DNA of 64,000 nucleotides from Nymphaea colorata (lineage: Eukaryota > Streptophyta > Magnoliopsida > Nymphaeales > Nymphaeaceae): NCBI RefSeq assembly GCF_008831285.2, contig NC_045151.1:11088571-11152570 (forward strand), given 5' to 3'. The position numbers and the translations under genes are program-made. Positions 11,961 to 24,600 of this stretch are shown here, piece by piece. Position 1 is the first letter of the stretch. Each line of letters opens with the position of its first letter. A model generated the notes under the pieces. That model was not told the DNA's origin. It searched no databases and saw nothing but the letters and a program-made list of their open reading frames with translations.

Positions 11961-12759
11961 TTCAAAGGATCTTATAAGAGAAAATAGATACAACAATATG
12001 CTTAATATCTTGGGGAACTTCTCATGAAAATATTCAACTTTGCTCTCTTTTGTTAATCAATTGTCTTGTTCATTACAAACACAAAACACATAAAAGTTGG
12101 TAAACACTTCATAGAATCCAAGACAAGTAGACATGATAAAGAATTCAATTTGCATTTCATTAAGGTTGAAGTTAGGCATGATACAAATGCATTATTGTAT
12201 AAACTGGGAAAGTGTGTTCTATACTTTTATGTTTACAACCTCACATATCGATGGATATTTTGAATATGCTTGTTCTCTAGTAGATGTCCAAGTACACCAA
12301 TAAAGCCCTGCAAAGAAAGTATCGACCCAAACTCCTTTGTAGAGAAAGCTAGTCCAAGGCCCATGGCTTGATATTGAGAAGATGGTCCTAGCATTTGCCG
12401 AAGATATGAACTCTAGCAATTGTCATAATTGTAGTGGTATTTGTTATTGTTTAATGTTATGCATGATGGAGATGTTAAAAATTAATCTCACCATTCATTC
12501 TCCATGTCATTGGATAATTCATAATTAATATCTATATTACAATCTTTCGCAATCTAACTGGATTGAACATGAAACAAGAGCTTTAATTCAACAAGAACAT
12601 TAAAAGGAACTTATACATGGTAGAATTTAAATTGACTACACAATGTTGAACATTTTTCAAAAAAAATAAAACTAACAGCTGTAATTGAACAAGAACACAC
12701 AATGCTTAAATAAAAGTCAAAATCAAATTATCATACCAAAAAAAAAAAAAAATTGTGAG

Positions 12760-12840
12760 AGAGAGAGAGACTTACCGAATATTGAGTGAGATAGAGACTT
12801 ACTGAATACTGAGCAAGAGAAAGACTTAAAGGCCGGCCAG
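12760..12840. repeat. Short tandem repeat with GAGACTTACYGAATA units
   Basis: Three approximately 30-bp units read GAGAGACTTACCGAATATTG, AGAGACTTACTGAATACTG and AGAAAGACTTAAAG. On the minus strand each keeps a GTAAGTCTCT-like splice-donor string, as does a similar site near 13090. This suggests duplication of a 5' exon end of the transposase transcription unit. Confidence 0.5.
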
Positions 12841-14000
12841 CTATCGGGCTATCAGCCCATCACCCTTACATCCTTGTGGCCAAGTCAGTCGCCCTTAATT
12901 TCACCGCCAAACAGCCCCAATCCAATGCCCACAAAAACACAAACCCATAAATTATCCATAAAAAAAGGGTAAATTGAAACCCCTAAACGAGTAATCACTA
13001 ATCAGAAAGCTTAACTAGAAACTCCCAATCCCCAAAATCAAACTTATTTTATGAAGAAGAAGAAGAAGAAGAGAGAGCGAGAGAGAGACTTACATAGCAT
13101 ATGTAATGGAAACTCCAAAATCACCTAGTGTGGCAATGGCCAGAAATGGCAAAACCCAATGGCCACACCACATGGCCCAACCCCTCACACCAACTCGGCA
13201 ACTCCTATCAAATAAGATGAAAGAGACAAAGAGGCATTATCAAAAGTAGTCTACACAAAGTTTATAAGCAATAACTCACAATCAAGAAGAAGAAGAAGAA
13301 GAAGAATAAGAAGCACTCAGTGACACCATAGTACCCTCCACAACACCTATGCCAGCACTGGTTGGGCCACTTTGGGAAATTGGAGGCAAACCTTGACCAG
13401 CGACCGACGGCATAGCTATGTGACGAACGATGGTCACAGCCTGATGAGCAAAGCCATTGACAGAGTGGCACTATAGGCCTGTGACAAACGTGTTTTTAAG
13501 CCTAAGTCGCGGGCTAGAACGAGTTGATGACCAATTAAACCCAATTCAGATTTAAACCAACTCTGGAGTCACTTAAAACAAAGTCAACCACCTATTTGTA
13601 ACAAAAACCAATTTTATATGCCAGTTAAATAAATTAAAAAAAGGGTTTTTATGCTTTTATGTGAAAAGCCCTTATTTATTTCATTTTATTTTATATCATT
13701 TAATTTTTTTTAAAAATAGTAGTTTTGCGAGACGCGAGATCGCGCACGTGTGTAATCCCGAGCGCCGGTGCCCAAACCGGGGCCTGCTCACTGGGTAGGC
13801 CCCATTTTCCTTTAAAAATCGATCGTTGGAGGGTGATCTTGAATTCTTTAGGTGGGCATTAGCCCTGCCCACACCAAAGGGGTATTTGTAGGGCTAGTGG
13901 CCAATCCCAATTAGTCAAAACCTATAAAAAAATTGAAATTCACATGAAAATCTTGTCAAATTCAAAAAAATTTGAATTTTGATTTTTGGCAACAAAACTC

Positions 14001-14010
14001 CATATAAATA
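14001..14010 (+). promoter_or_regulatory. TATA box of the putative LTR
   Basis: CATATAAATA is followed by a CT-rich leader about 80-130 bp downstream, which is typical of a plant retrotransposon LTR promoter. Confidence 0.4.
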
Positions 14011-14903
14011 CCCCCATAATCTTCCCTCTTGGGCATGAATTAGCCCTTGGGGAACCTCTAGTGCATTTTCACTTGAGGGCTTAGAGTTTTCCCTTAGCTC
14101 TCTTTCTCCATTTCTCTCTTTTTCTTTCCTTCTCATTCCTTTTCTCTTCCAACCTTGAGAGCAAGCTTCTCCAAATTCCAATTCTTCAAGGGAACACAAG
14201 GAGATCTATTGGAAAAATATCTTCATCACCTTGGAGTTTCACTCAAGGCAAATCTAGGATCATTCGAACAAATGGTATTCATTTTCCTAAAACCATTCTT
14301 ATTAGAGGTATGTAACCAATATCTCAACCCATTTATTTCCCTTGCTTTCTCCATTCGTCATCTCCCCATGGCCATATAATATAACTCTTAAACCTTCTTT
14401 TCAGAGTCAGGAGCTATTCTTGAGTGTACCGGGAACATGAAAAGGTGAAATAAGATTTCATTTTATGATTAAAGCATATTTCTTTCTTGTCTTGAATGTT
14501 GATTTGCTATACATGCCTAGTTAATTGTTTTTCGTATGTGAATGAACGGTGAGAATGAGTGCTTGGGGTTTAGATTTTTCTCATTTTTATGTTAATTTTT
14601 GAGGTTGGAACTTGTCCAACCCGGGAAAGCCCTTCACTTATATGTACAAGTTAATATGCATCTTCATGTCATTCTTACGTTTAGTTTCTTTCTTAATCAC
14701 CCGATTAGAAACGTTAATGGGTGCCTTATTATGTTGCTTGATTTTCTTCCATACCCAATGGTGGAAGAAATATATTCCCTTGTAACAAACAAAATAGTTA
14801 TGTTTTATGTTCATATATAAAAATATTTGAAATCATGCTTTTCAAAAGATTTTTGAAAGTAAGAACTCTCTCTAATGAGGCTTTGGAGACTTAGCTTAGG
14901 CTC

Positions 14904-15175
14904 TTGCATGAACCCAAGTTCCTCTCCAGCCTACATAAAATTGAAGTCGGATATTTTAAGTCATTTCTTAATTTTAATCTCATCAAGACACATACATATA
15001 TATATGTATATGTGCACATGATTGTGTTCTTTATCATTTTCTTTCTATATTTCCACATTTTATTTTACAAATTTTCATATACACATGAATGCATATATAT
15101 ATATATGTCCTATTTTCTCTTCCTAGAATCTTTTATTTCTCTCTTCAAGTTAAATGTCTTCTTCTATAAATTTCT

Positions 15176-15222
<47 letters not shown>

Positions 15223-15480
15223 GTGTATTATTTATCTATTTCCTTTCCTCTAAAATCTCTCTTTCTCTTCGAATCAATATCATTTTTTATAAACTTTCAT
15301 ATATGTGTGATAATATGTACATGCATATGTGCATTTCTCTCTCTCTGTCTCTCTTTCTTTTAAGATCTTTTTTTCCCTCTCTATTTAAGTTAATACTTCA
15401 TTTTCACAAGTTATCACATACATATGTCTACATGTATGTATACATATACATATATATATATGTACGTATATGCATTTAAA
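14904..15480. repeat. AT and CT microsatellite block
   Basis: Runs of (TA)n at 15095-15106, 15177-15218 and 15445-15461 alternate with TCTCT-rich segments. A 191-codon plus-strand ORF spans it, but its product is nearly all Ile, Tyr, Leu, Ser and Phe, encoded by the repeats, so it is not a gene. Confidence 0.7.
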
Positions 15481-16703
15481 ATACATATAAAGATACGTAT
15501 CTGCCCCTTTTTAAAAAAAAAATTCATTTAATGATATTTGAAATCTCTTTCTCTCTCTCTTTCTTTCTATGGGAGTATTTTATCTTTTCCATTCTTTTGG
15601 ATATTTTTCTCCAAAGATCTAAGGTTTTAACTTCCTATTTGTTGACTTCACTAAAACAAAAAATCAAGTAATGACCCAATATTGGAATCATGTTTGATGG
15701 TCTACAACCCCATTATATTTTCAAAAACTTTTCTTTTTTCATGACAATATTTATGACAATCTTATAAGTAAAAAATGAGAAACCTTAGATATATATGATG
15801 GTAATAATGCATTTAGATGAATGTTATGGTAGGAATGAATTATTGTCTTCTAATCATGTAGGATCAATGCATTCATGCATTCATATTCACTTAACATCAC
15901 TTATAATCACAAACACCTTTCTAAAAGAACTTAAGCAAGATGAGATGGAGTTCTAACTAGGTAGTAACCAAATTAGAGCAAAACCTCAAACTTACTTAAA
16001 GTCTTAAGAGAACACTAAATCCACTTCAAAAATGATTTTCCAAGCTTTCCAAATGGTATTTGTAAATATTTAATAAAAGTGTTTTACACTCTCAAATGAT
16101 TCTTCAATAACTTTTTCAAGAGTTCGAAACATCAAATCTTCAACATTTTCTCAAACACAACACTGCATTCAAAATGAAAAAGTTGTTTAAGTCAAAATGG
16201 AATGCAACAAGAATGAACATAGCCCCTAGATTGATCACCCTCGATAAAGGCGCCAGGAATGGTCAACCCTCATACCGACGGGCGAGTCCCTTTCTTTCTC
16301 TAATTTAAAATAAAAACCTCATTTTTCTGGAGCACTCCAAAGACCAAAAAATTTTTGGGGATGCAAACAATCACTAGTTTCACACGTTCAGAGAATCAGA
16401 ATGCTGCTCTCACGGCTTACCTTTGCCCCTTTGGTGATTCAATGAATGGTGGGGGGCGGAAAATGAAAATTTTCAATGGAAATTTTATGTCAAGATGAGA
16501 CTTGAGTCATGACTCATGAGTCGACTTTTACTTTGAGTGGCCTAAGCACTGAAGCACTTTACCTCGAAGCTGAGGTGTTGTGGGGCACCTACCTGGGTCT
16601 GTCGTGGGCAGCACATGTCATTGGGCCTGGGTCGAGCTCCATGACAAAGGGATTTGTCATGGGCTGACGTGGGTGCACACATAGGTCCGCTACTGCAACT
16701 GAC

Positions 16704-17039
16704 CCCCTTTTGTCTTCCTTTTGCTTCTGAGCTAGACTTCTTTGTTGTGGCACTTCTCTTTCCTCATTCCTTGTTTTCTCTTTCCACTATTTTCCCCCAT
16801 GCATCTCTATTACTTTCTTAGTTGCCAGCCCCCAAATCTCTTTCAAAACCCCTTATCCTGCCATTTCCCACCTCTCTTCGACCCTGAACTATACCCTATA
16901 TTAACCCATAGAGGGCAATCTCAGCTTTGGTCTCCATTGTGTTCCCCTTCTATTGTTTGTCCATCATCCTAGCTCTCTTCGCCAAAGCCATGCTCCTTTG
17001 AAAATGTTTTTGCTATCACAATGAAGCTTAATTTGTTTT
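16704..17039. other. Pyrimidine-rich flank of the hAT element
   Basis: CT-rich sequence that continues the composition of 8531-8739 on the other side of the element, in keeping with one locus split by insertion. No gene. Confidence 0.4.
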
Positions 17040-17047
17040 GTCCATGA

Positions 17048-17273
17048 CGAGGGTAGAGCCAGAAATTGTTTGGTGAAGAGGAATGCATTCAGAAAAAAAG
17101 AAAAAGAAAAGGTTAGACGCAATAAAGTAATTAAGGGGCACGAGGTAATTAAATAATTATGGGGGACATAGCATATGAATAGACTACCTATTAAAAAACA
17201 TCAATGCAAAAATAAATAAAATTTTTGGATTTTATGGGAAATAGCACACTTGCCACATCTGGCTCCACCCCTG
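17048..17273. mobile_element. hAT-type MITE
   Basis: The left end is CGAGGGTAGAGCCAGAAATT and the right end GGCTCCACCCCTG (reversed CAGGGGTGGAGCC). The 226-bp interior is noncoding and A-rich. Flanking bases agree poorly (4 of 8), so this is an old or slightly misplaced copy of the family. Confidence 0.55.
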
Positions 17274-17639
17274 CACTATGGCATCAACAAGTCCCCATTT
17301 CTGATCTATGCTTTAGGTCCAACTTCATGATGACATCATGTAGCCTCTCATATCTATCCTCATCAATTGGTGTATCAAATACTTCGATCCAAAAGTACCG
17401 TGAAGCAGCCTTGTGTGGCCAAACATTTGTCCATCCCTTCCATGAGAACCACGCACCCCATACCATCAATAAGTGGCTTACCTAACTAGTTCCCTTTTGT
17501 ACTCACTTGCCTCTATTGCAATTTCTCAACCCTGCTCACTATGAAGATCCAATGTTCATTGTCTCCAGCCTGAATGATGCCCTACTATTGTGGTGACATG
17601 CCACAGGTTTTGAGCCTCATTATAGAATATGGTTCTTGG

Positions 17640-20600
17640 CAATTTATGTCTTTTCATTCTCTCCAAAAGTTCATTCCTCTTAAGTGCAAACACTTTAGAG
17701 CATTGCTATTTATGTTGCTTTTAAAGAATTTGTTGAGGGCTACTCTAACTACCTGTTTGAGAAGGACTTCGAACCTTTGATTTGTATCGGTGACCATTTC
17801 AAAGAGCTTTAGGAATAAAAAAACCCCACCTTGCCACTGCACGCTGTTGGGAGAAGGTCTCCCCTCTTTATTACAAAGAATGAATGAGTTTACAAACAAA
17901 TAAAAAAGTCTTAGTCGGCCAAAAAGCAAACAAGATTACAACCTCAACTCACATAGATGTTACCTATTCTATAGCTATCCCACAAAAATTTGTTGTCTAA
18001 GCAAAGCAGCAACATCTGAAGATGATCTACAATTCATAACTCTTATATTACAATTACAAGATATGTCTTTGATCAACTTCCATTCTCCACTGCCATAACA
18101 TTTGACAATAGGTAACCACAAATTTCTACTTGCAATTAGGCTGACCACTACATCGATAGAGCGATCAAACTCTTGAAATTTCCTTAGAAAACCAAGTAGA
18201 AGATTTATAGCACTCCTTTTTGTTTTTGCAAAAAGCAAGTATATTCCACATAAAAATCTTCACCATCTATTATTCTCAAAATGTAAGTGATGCATCGACT
18301 GCCTTTCTCTCAGCTAAATATCAACTGGATACCCATGTTCCATTGATTAAAAGGAGGCCAAGGGTTTGATCTTATGCCTAGATCTAGGCAGTTAATAATA
18401 TCATCTCTTTAGTTCCTAATCCACCAGGCGTTGACAATGATATGCTTTTATCAGACAACAGTTTAAGCTTTGTTTTAAAAAAACCTCCATGCTTCACGTT
18501 ATGCATCACTTCATTTCTTCTTCTCTATAAAGTCTAGACCACCATCAGAAAGCATAGTCTCTAGCCCTATCTAGTCCAATGCTGCCTAAATTTCCTCCTG
18601 CACCATCTTGTTAAAATTTGATTGATATAAAAAGCAAAAAGAAAATCCTCAGATCAAACATTCTCCCTATAAAATGCCACAGTGATTTAGCTATTTTACA
18701 TTTCAGAAATATTTAAATAACATCTTCTGCTGCCTCATTACAGAGGTAGCACTTAATTACAGACAAAAACTAAATTTCTGCAATCTACAAAGGGTAAAAA
18801 ATTTACCCTCAAGTGTAAAGAATAGACTTCATTTCGCCCTCAGTAACACATGATTATCATATGCCTACCAAGCAATTCAGGCAACTTATCCTTCATTCCA
18901 TTGTAAATATCCTTTATTTAACCACTTTCTCCAATTCTCTACAATTTACTACTCATTAGTAAACTGTAATGAGTTTATTACATTAGGGAACTGCAATCTT
19001 TGGACAGGAAACCAGCTTGCATTCTTCAACTTATAAAATCTTGTATGATCAACAACTACTTTACCCTTCTATAACCTTGGAATTCTCCATTTTGAGGATC
19101 AACATCTTTTTATCTACTAGTCTTTGAAAAGTAAACGAGCCACTTGCTTCTAAGTTTCTTTATAGATTTCATGATTTAGCTAACCAATGAGGCACAGAGA
19201 TAGGTGGGTCTCTGTGGAGCATACGCCCTACAGAACCTAATATTGAAACCTTACATTTACATGTTGGACTTGATTCCAGTTACATGGGGCAGCCTCATGA
19301 GACTCGGGTCACTACCTCAAAGGCAACTAAAATTTGTTAACTGTATATTTAGTGCCCTACAAAAAAAAGTTTTTGCTCCACCCTTGAAACCAAATGCTAT
19401 TAACTTCTACAAAATATGGGGTTCCCATACCAAATTTGTTATCTTGAAAACACAAAATTACTTTTAAGTTGTGATCTCACTTCTTTAACATTCACATAAT
19501 TTGGCATCTCCTCACAAGGCAAACCAGCTGTCCTTAATAATTAACTCACAATATGAATGGAGAAGCCCAATTGCAAGAAAAACAAAAAGAGCTCCTCCAC
19601 CTCATATTTAAATTCTTGTTATTGATAGCAATTACAAGGATCCTATAAGTATCAAGGTAGTACTTTTAAAGAAAAATTAACTTTTTCACACAAACACTAG
19701 GCTTTGTTAGACATAATCTTGTTCAATCAGTAGCAAGTTTTTTTGTCCTTTTTTTTTATTACTCAACTATGTGAAAGAAACAATTGGATCATGATGAATC
19801 CTCAAGTTTCTTGCACTTAGAAAATGTAAGCACTCTCTACGAGAATTCAAATTAGAAATGCTACTAAATTTATCTTGGCTATTTTTAAGGGGATTAAAAT
19901 TTCCCACCATTGCAACTGGGCCATCTATACCCTTTATATTTTCCAGCAACACCTTGAAAGACTCTCTTCTCATAAGTCTATTCAGTGGTAAATACACACC
20001 AAAAACAATGAAGACCTTTTAAGATCTTCTTTCAATGCACTCAAATTGTATCCAATTATATCTTACATTGGCCATACCATTAAATCTGCTCACCTCCACC
20101 TGACAACTACTCTAACATGCTCACCTGTATATGGAAAATTAGAACAAAAGGCATATTCTTTATAACATCAGCTCTATAATTCCATATTACTCGTGGTCAT
20201 CATTGAGTAAAAAGGAAAAACCAATTCAGAGACATATTCCTAGATATTGGTCAACAATTCTCTCTAGATCACACTTCTGATCAATTCTCGAACATTCCAT
20301 GCTAAAAATAACATCTTGAAATAGAAAGAGTGCCTCCATCTAACGGCCCTTCAAAGATCGATATTCTCCTAACCTTCAACGAAGAGTGTGAATTACTATT
20401 AGAAGGCACCTGCCCTAGCACCTTCTTCATAGTTTAACAATAATGGTAGTATCTAATTTCTCAGAGCATTTCACCCCATCAACCATAAATTTTTCATTTG
20501 CATCCCCAACTTGATTACAGATTTTCTTAAGAGGTTTTCATTTCTTTCTTCCAAAAATCCCTTGTAGGGGGAAAAAATTCTTGCCACTTTTGTTCTTTTG

Positions 20601-21800
20601 GTTTTGATGTAATGAGAAATTCGAGTCCCCAAGAGCTCATCACCATTCCCTAACACCAGATCCTCCTCATGTTTACTATTGCCCTCCCTCATGATTTGGA
20701 AACTATTCTCCTCAAAACTAGAGGTGGACTTGGGCCCACAAATTCCATATCCGAAGATGTCTGAGGACAAGAAGGAATACATGTATGACAATCCTTACCA
20801 AAGATAAAACGATAGGGCATAAAGTTTCATACATCAACTATGTGAATAATCTATATTCACCTCTTCCTCCATATTAGTGAGGAGCACCTTATGGATTGGA
20901 TAAACCAGCTTCATTATCATTCCCAAGCAGGGAGTCATCATGCACCTCATTTGGTTTTGCTTCTCTCCAAATATTTACCTCATCCCATCATCTTTGGCCA
21001 TGTTGTTAGAAGTTCCTAGCCTAAGCCATTGTTCCCATATAGTACTATCACCCCTCCCTCTTTTCCTACGAGAAATCTTGATCTTTTACCATCTATCAGT
21101 CAATTGATGGTTCATAGACTGCAAACCCTAGTGCACTTTTTCCATTCACAATTTGTAGTCATATGAGTACTCTGCCGAAATTGAAAGCATAATCTAATAC
21201 TACTCTCATAAACCGCTTCTTAGGGAACAATTTCGTCCATGGCTAACACCATCTACAATCAGTCTGGTATAAATTTAAACAGAACCTTAATGCAAATTCG
21301 AACTGACGCTATCTTAATTAAGGATGTTGTTAGAATATCAGAGTAATTCACCGCCAAAAGCTCGAGTGATATTGAAGAAAATTCTTCAATTCCACAAATA
21401 TGATAGGAACTCATAAAGATTTTATCCACAACGGCACTCTTAGAGACTCCTCGATCTGCAAAGAATCACTCGAGTACCACTTGTTAGCAACTAGGTTTTT
21501 CTGTCATAGACGCCACCTTTTAAATAACAATCTTGAGTTCATCTCTCTCTATTAACATCAACAAAAAAATATCATCTTTTGAAAAAAGAAAACTTAAGGT
21601 TACAGGACTCCTTCCAAAGGTTTCTTAAACCCTACGTAATAAAGTATGGTTCGAACCCCCATCTTCTTAAATCTCCCACAAAATAACATATCATTGTCCG
21701 ATGATATGAGTTCTTCTCCTGTAAAACAACCTAGGGTATCACAATCTTCAGTCTCCCCCTTCCTCCAGAATTTCCAATGGAGTATCACCTTCATTAATCA
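17640..21800 (-). pseudogene. Non-LTR retrotransposon (LINE) relic lacking reverse transcriptase
   Basis: On the minus strand, 19997-19767 encodes a stretch resembling the C-terminal part of the apurinic endonuclease domain, with VYLP-like start, VAMVGNFNPLKNSQDK and a downstream LRIHH. In LINEs this is the GDFN motif region. Further along, 18765-18650 gives KCYLCNEAAED..., FLKC and AKSLW. That matches the zinc-binding domain (zf-RVT) found downstream of plant LINE reverse transcriptases. Only about 1 kb separates the two, partly filled by a MITE, so the reverse transcriptase core is deleted. Sequence upstream (20.4-21.8 kb) probably derives from ORF1 but shows no clear motif. Many stops and frameshifts are present. 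Outer borders are uncertain. Confidence 0.5.
19190..19387. mobile_element. hAT-type MITE nested in the LINE relic
   Basis: Similar throughout to the element at 4499-4711: GTGGGTCTCTGTGGAGCATA near the left, AATTTGTTAACTGTATATTTA, and right end TTTGCTCCACCCTTG. Possible flanks AACCAATG and ACCAAATG are offset by one base, so borders are good to a few bases. It sits in the part of the LINE relic where the reverse transcriptase should be. Confidence 0.55.
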
Positions 21801-24600
21801 TCATCAGATCTTTTTCAACTAAATCCACCCAAGGTTTAAGCATTGGTGGACTAACAAGAAGAGATATTGATTCTACATCTTCTCACTAGTCTTCTTAAAA
21901 AATCATTTCCTCATCAGAACTATATCCCCTCAAAGCATTGTGGGATCTCTGTTAAAAGGAGGATTGATATTAATCTAAAAGAGGATTCCTCAATAACCCT
22001 AGTTTCTTGCACCTTCTATCTCCATCCCCCTGGTTGATGAAGTCTTTATTGCTATAACTTCTATGACCCATTTTTGTATCTTCATTAGTTTAGGAAAACC
22101 TAATGATTGGGTTGATATTCCATGTTTGATTATTCTAGTGGGTGACCTAGATTTTTGCTTAATTTCTAATAGGGATAATCAGTTCTTGTGGAGGTCATAT
22201 ATTATGAACGTCTCCGATCAAATATTATGAAGCACATATATATACTTACTAAAGGAAAATTCTAAACTCTACAATGGCACTATCAAATCTGTTACTCATT
22301 TTCTAAAATGCTACTATATCTATGTTTTTGTATGCTAGTTTTTTCTAATTAATTCACTCACACTAGATCAAGAATTTGGTAATGATATTAAATATGTCTA
22401 CAATATAATAGCTTAGCAAGTAGATGTTTGACTTGATATGTCTACAATCATATGGAACGAGAAATTAGATGACTTAACCAATAATTTTAGATTTATTAAA
22501 TTGTTATAGCTCTATATTTATTTGTATGTATTAGTTTCATGATATGTTGGACAAATATTTGAAGCAATTGTTGATACCTCTCTCAATCTTCTTCTTCTTC
22601 AATGAAAAAAGATAACTAGCTGAAGATAAAGTTTCATTGGGTGAAAACTTATTAGATGTTCAATTCATTTAAGTTAATTGTTTTAATTTTTGTTTTTTGT
22701 GTTCACTCATTTCCCCACTATTTTATGTTTACAATATATCAATTTTTCTAGAAAAATGATAATTACTATACATTTATCACCCTGTTTTGGTATCGTCAAA
22801 GGTGCTACATAGTCTATAGTTAAATTTTCACCCCTTTATGAAATCATATTTAAGAGTGAAATGGAATGTGCCAGTGCCATGGAGGGGAAACCATTGAAGA
22901 GTCATAGGATGGAAATGGAGAGGATGCATTGCACCCATCATAGGGTAAAAGACACTTATGGATAGATGTCATTGAATACCAAAATGGCCCAGATTTCTTG
23001 AACATGCCAAAGGCGATGACGGTAGATGGGGGCCCAATGATCTTGATCCACCTATAAGCATTGCAGTGAATGGCTTCCCCCTTTCAATAAAAATCCTTTG
23101 CAGGATTATGGGGAGAATGTGGAGGACTAGACATGGACTATAGTTTTGTTTTTGAAGCACTTGGTAGCAATCGACTTTTATCAATAACCCTAAGTTACTA
23201 GTGGTGGGAACAGTTAGTTTCTAATTAGTATTTAAATAGAAGAGAAACTTAGATTGTTCTCTAGAGGAAGGCCTAATAAGTGGGGGCGAGAACCCTTAAT
23301 GCAATGAAATAGATTCATAGCATAGAGATGCACATAGGTAAGTAAAAGAGAATCTCAATTTGCATAAGTTTTCCAAAACCCCTGAAAATCTATGGAGTGC
23401 ATACACATTTTGTGCATACCATGATCCCTAAATGTTGATAGTAATGGAGAAAATCAAGTGTAAAAGAGAATGAAGCAGAGTGAGTTACACTCGCATCATG
23501 CTAGAAATCCCTCTAAACTTCCGATTTATTCCATTACTGAAGTTAAGGCTGGGAGACAAGGAGATTCTTGAATAAGAGACTCTATATGAATCACACATAA
23601 CATTTTTGAAACGTACATGGAGCTACCACCAATACTATAAGTGTAGCGCTTCAAAGAACTGACTATTTGAGAACCAAAAATCTAGAGTCATTTGAGGAAG
23701 ACCCATGGATGAAGTTCAAATTAACCAATGCCACTAGACTCAATTCAAAACCTAAGAAATTTGAGAAAGACCTATAGATGCAGTTGAAATTAGTGAATGT
23801 CACTAGGCCAAATTCAAATCCTAAGAATCTATGGTTAATGAAGGCATGGAAAAACGGTGAGAGGTAAATGATTGGTTAGTGAATATGTAAGCTATAAACA
23901 CCTCATAGAAAACTGCTTGTGCCCAATATTCAACAAGATATTATTGAAGCTACTTTAGTATAAGCAAACCTAGTGAAAGGGGTGTCTCTCATACCATGCT
24001 TCTGTAATCCCTTTGTGGTTCTAGGGGCTAGTAAGGATGTAGGGGTCTTTAGTCCCTACAAGTTTTTTTCATTACTATGGACACATTGGCTTCTCATGAT
24101 ACCATTAGAAAATTTTGAAAGAGTAAGGTCGGTGACGTGAGCAGCTTGAAACCACATAGATAGAAGCTAAATGTTTCAAAAGTAGCAAGCATCCATAATG
24201 AGAAAATAGAAAACCACTTGTGGAGATCATTGACCAAGATAATCAAAATGAAGGCTAAATTCTAGTTGGCTAGGAATGCCAAAAAGAAGTGTGTCTTGTT
24301 CTCAGATGTTGGAGGAGGAGGGAAGGGTAGACATAACAGAAAATATGGATTAAGGAGGTGAACATCTCATGGATATTTCCCTTTAGAATGGTAAAAAAAG
24401 ATAACATAGAATGTGAGGGGTATTATAGGGGCTATAGCATAACAAGACTTCATATTTATCTTGTATGTACAAAACTCAATATCACATTCCCAACCAATAC
24501 AAAGTCAAGGAAATAATTGTCCAGAATATTGCTAAAAGGGGAGGCAACCTAGTGTGATGACTAACACAAAGCATGTGGGATGGTTCCGCATGGATTGTAT
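21801..24600. other. No gene recognised between two LINE relics
   Basis: Low-complexity AT-rich DNA with stops in every frame. The 71-codon minus-strand ORF at 22969-23184 has no recognisable domain. The right part (about 23.2-24.6 kb) may be the 5' portion of the plus-strand LINE, but I see no diagnostic motif. Confidence 0.4.

Larger units (their letters stand above)
13480..16395 (+). mobile_element. Probable solo LTR, Tat/Ogre-like, inside the hAT element
   Basis: The stretch starts near TGTGACAAACGTGTTTTTAAG and ends near TTTCACACGTTCA. It has a plus-strand TATA box at 14002, a CT-rich leader after it, and a long noncoding CT/AT-rich body. The 3' part (GGCGAGTCCCTTTC, then GGAGCACTCCAAAGACC and AAAAATTTTTGGGG) resembles the tails of large gypsy LTRs. 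No gag or pol lies beside it, so it would be a solo LTR. I could not find a convincing 5-bp target duplication, so both borders are approximate. Confidence 0.4.
8748..16695 (-). mobile_element. Large hAT-superfamily transposon with nested insertion
   Basis: The 8-bp repeat CAACTGAC is identical at 8740-8747 and 16696-16703, and both outer flanks are the same kind of pyrimidine-rich sequence. The left end CAGTGGTGGAGCC resembles the MITE family ends. The right end, reversed, is CAGTAGCGGACCT, about 9 of 13 identical to the left. Inside lies a broken minus-strand hAT transposase (9084-11427) with AT-rich tandem repeats on either side. An apparent solo LTR (about 13.5-16.4 kb) accounts for roughly 2.9 kb, leaving about 5 kb for the hAT element itself. 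The transposase identity is firm. The right border rests on the target duplication and a weak terminal match. Confidence 0.6.

Noticed and set aside
14904-15479. 191-codon plus-strand ORF
   Set aside because: It is encoded by TA and CT microsatellites, with only Ile, Tyr, Leu, Ser and Phe dominating and no domain. It lies inside a probable LTR.
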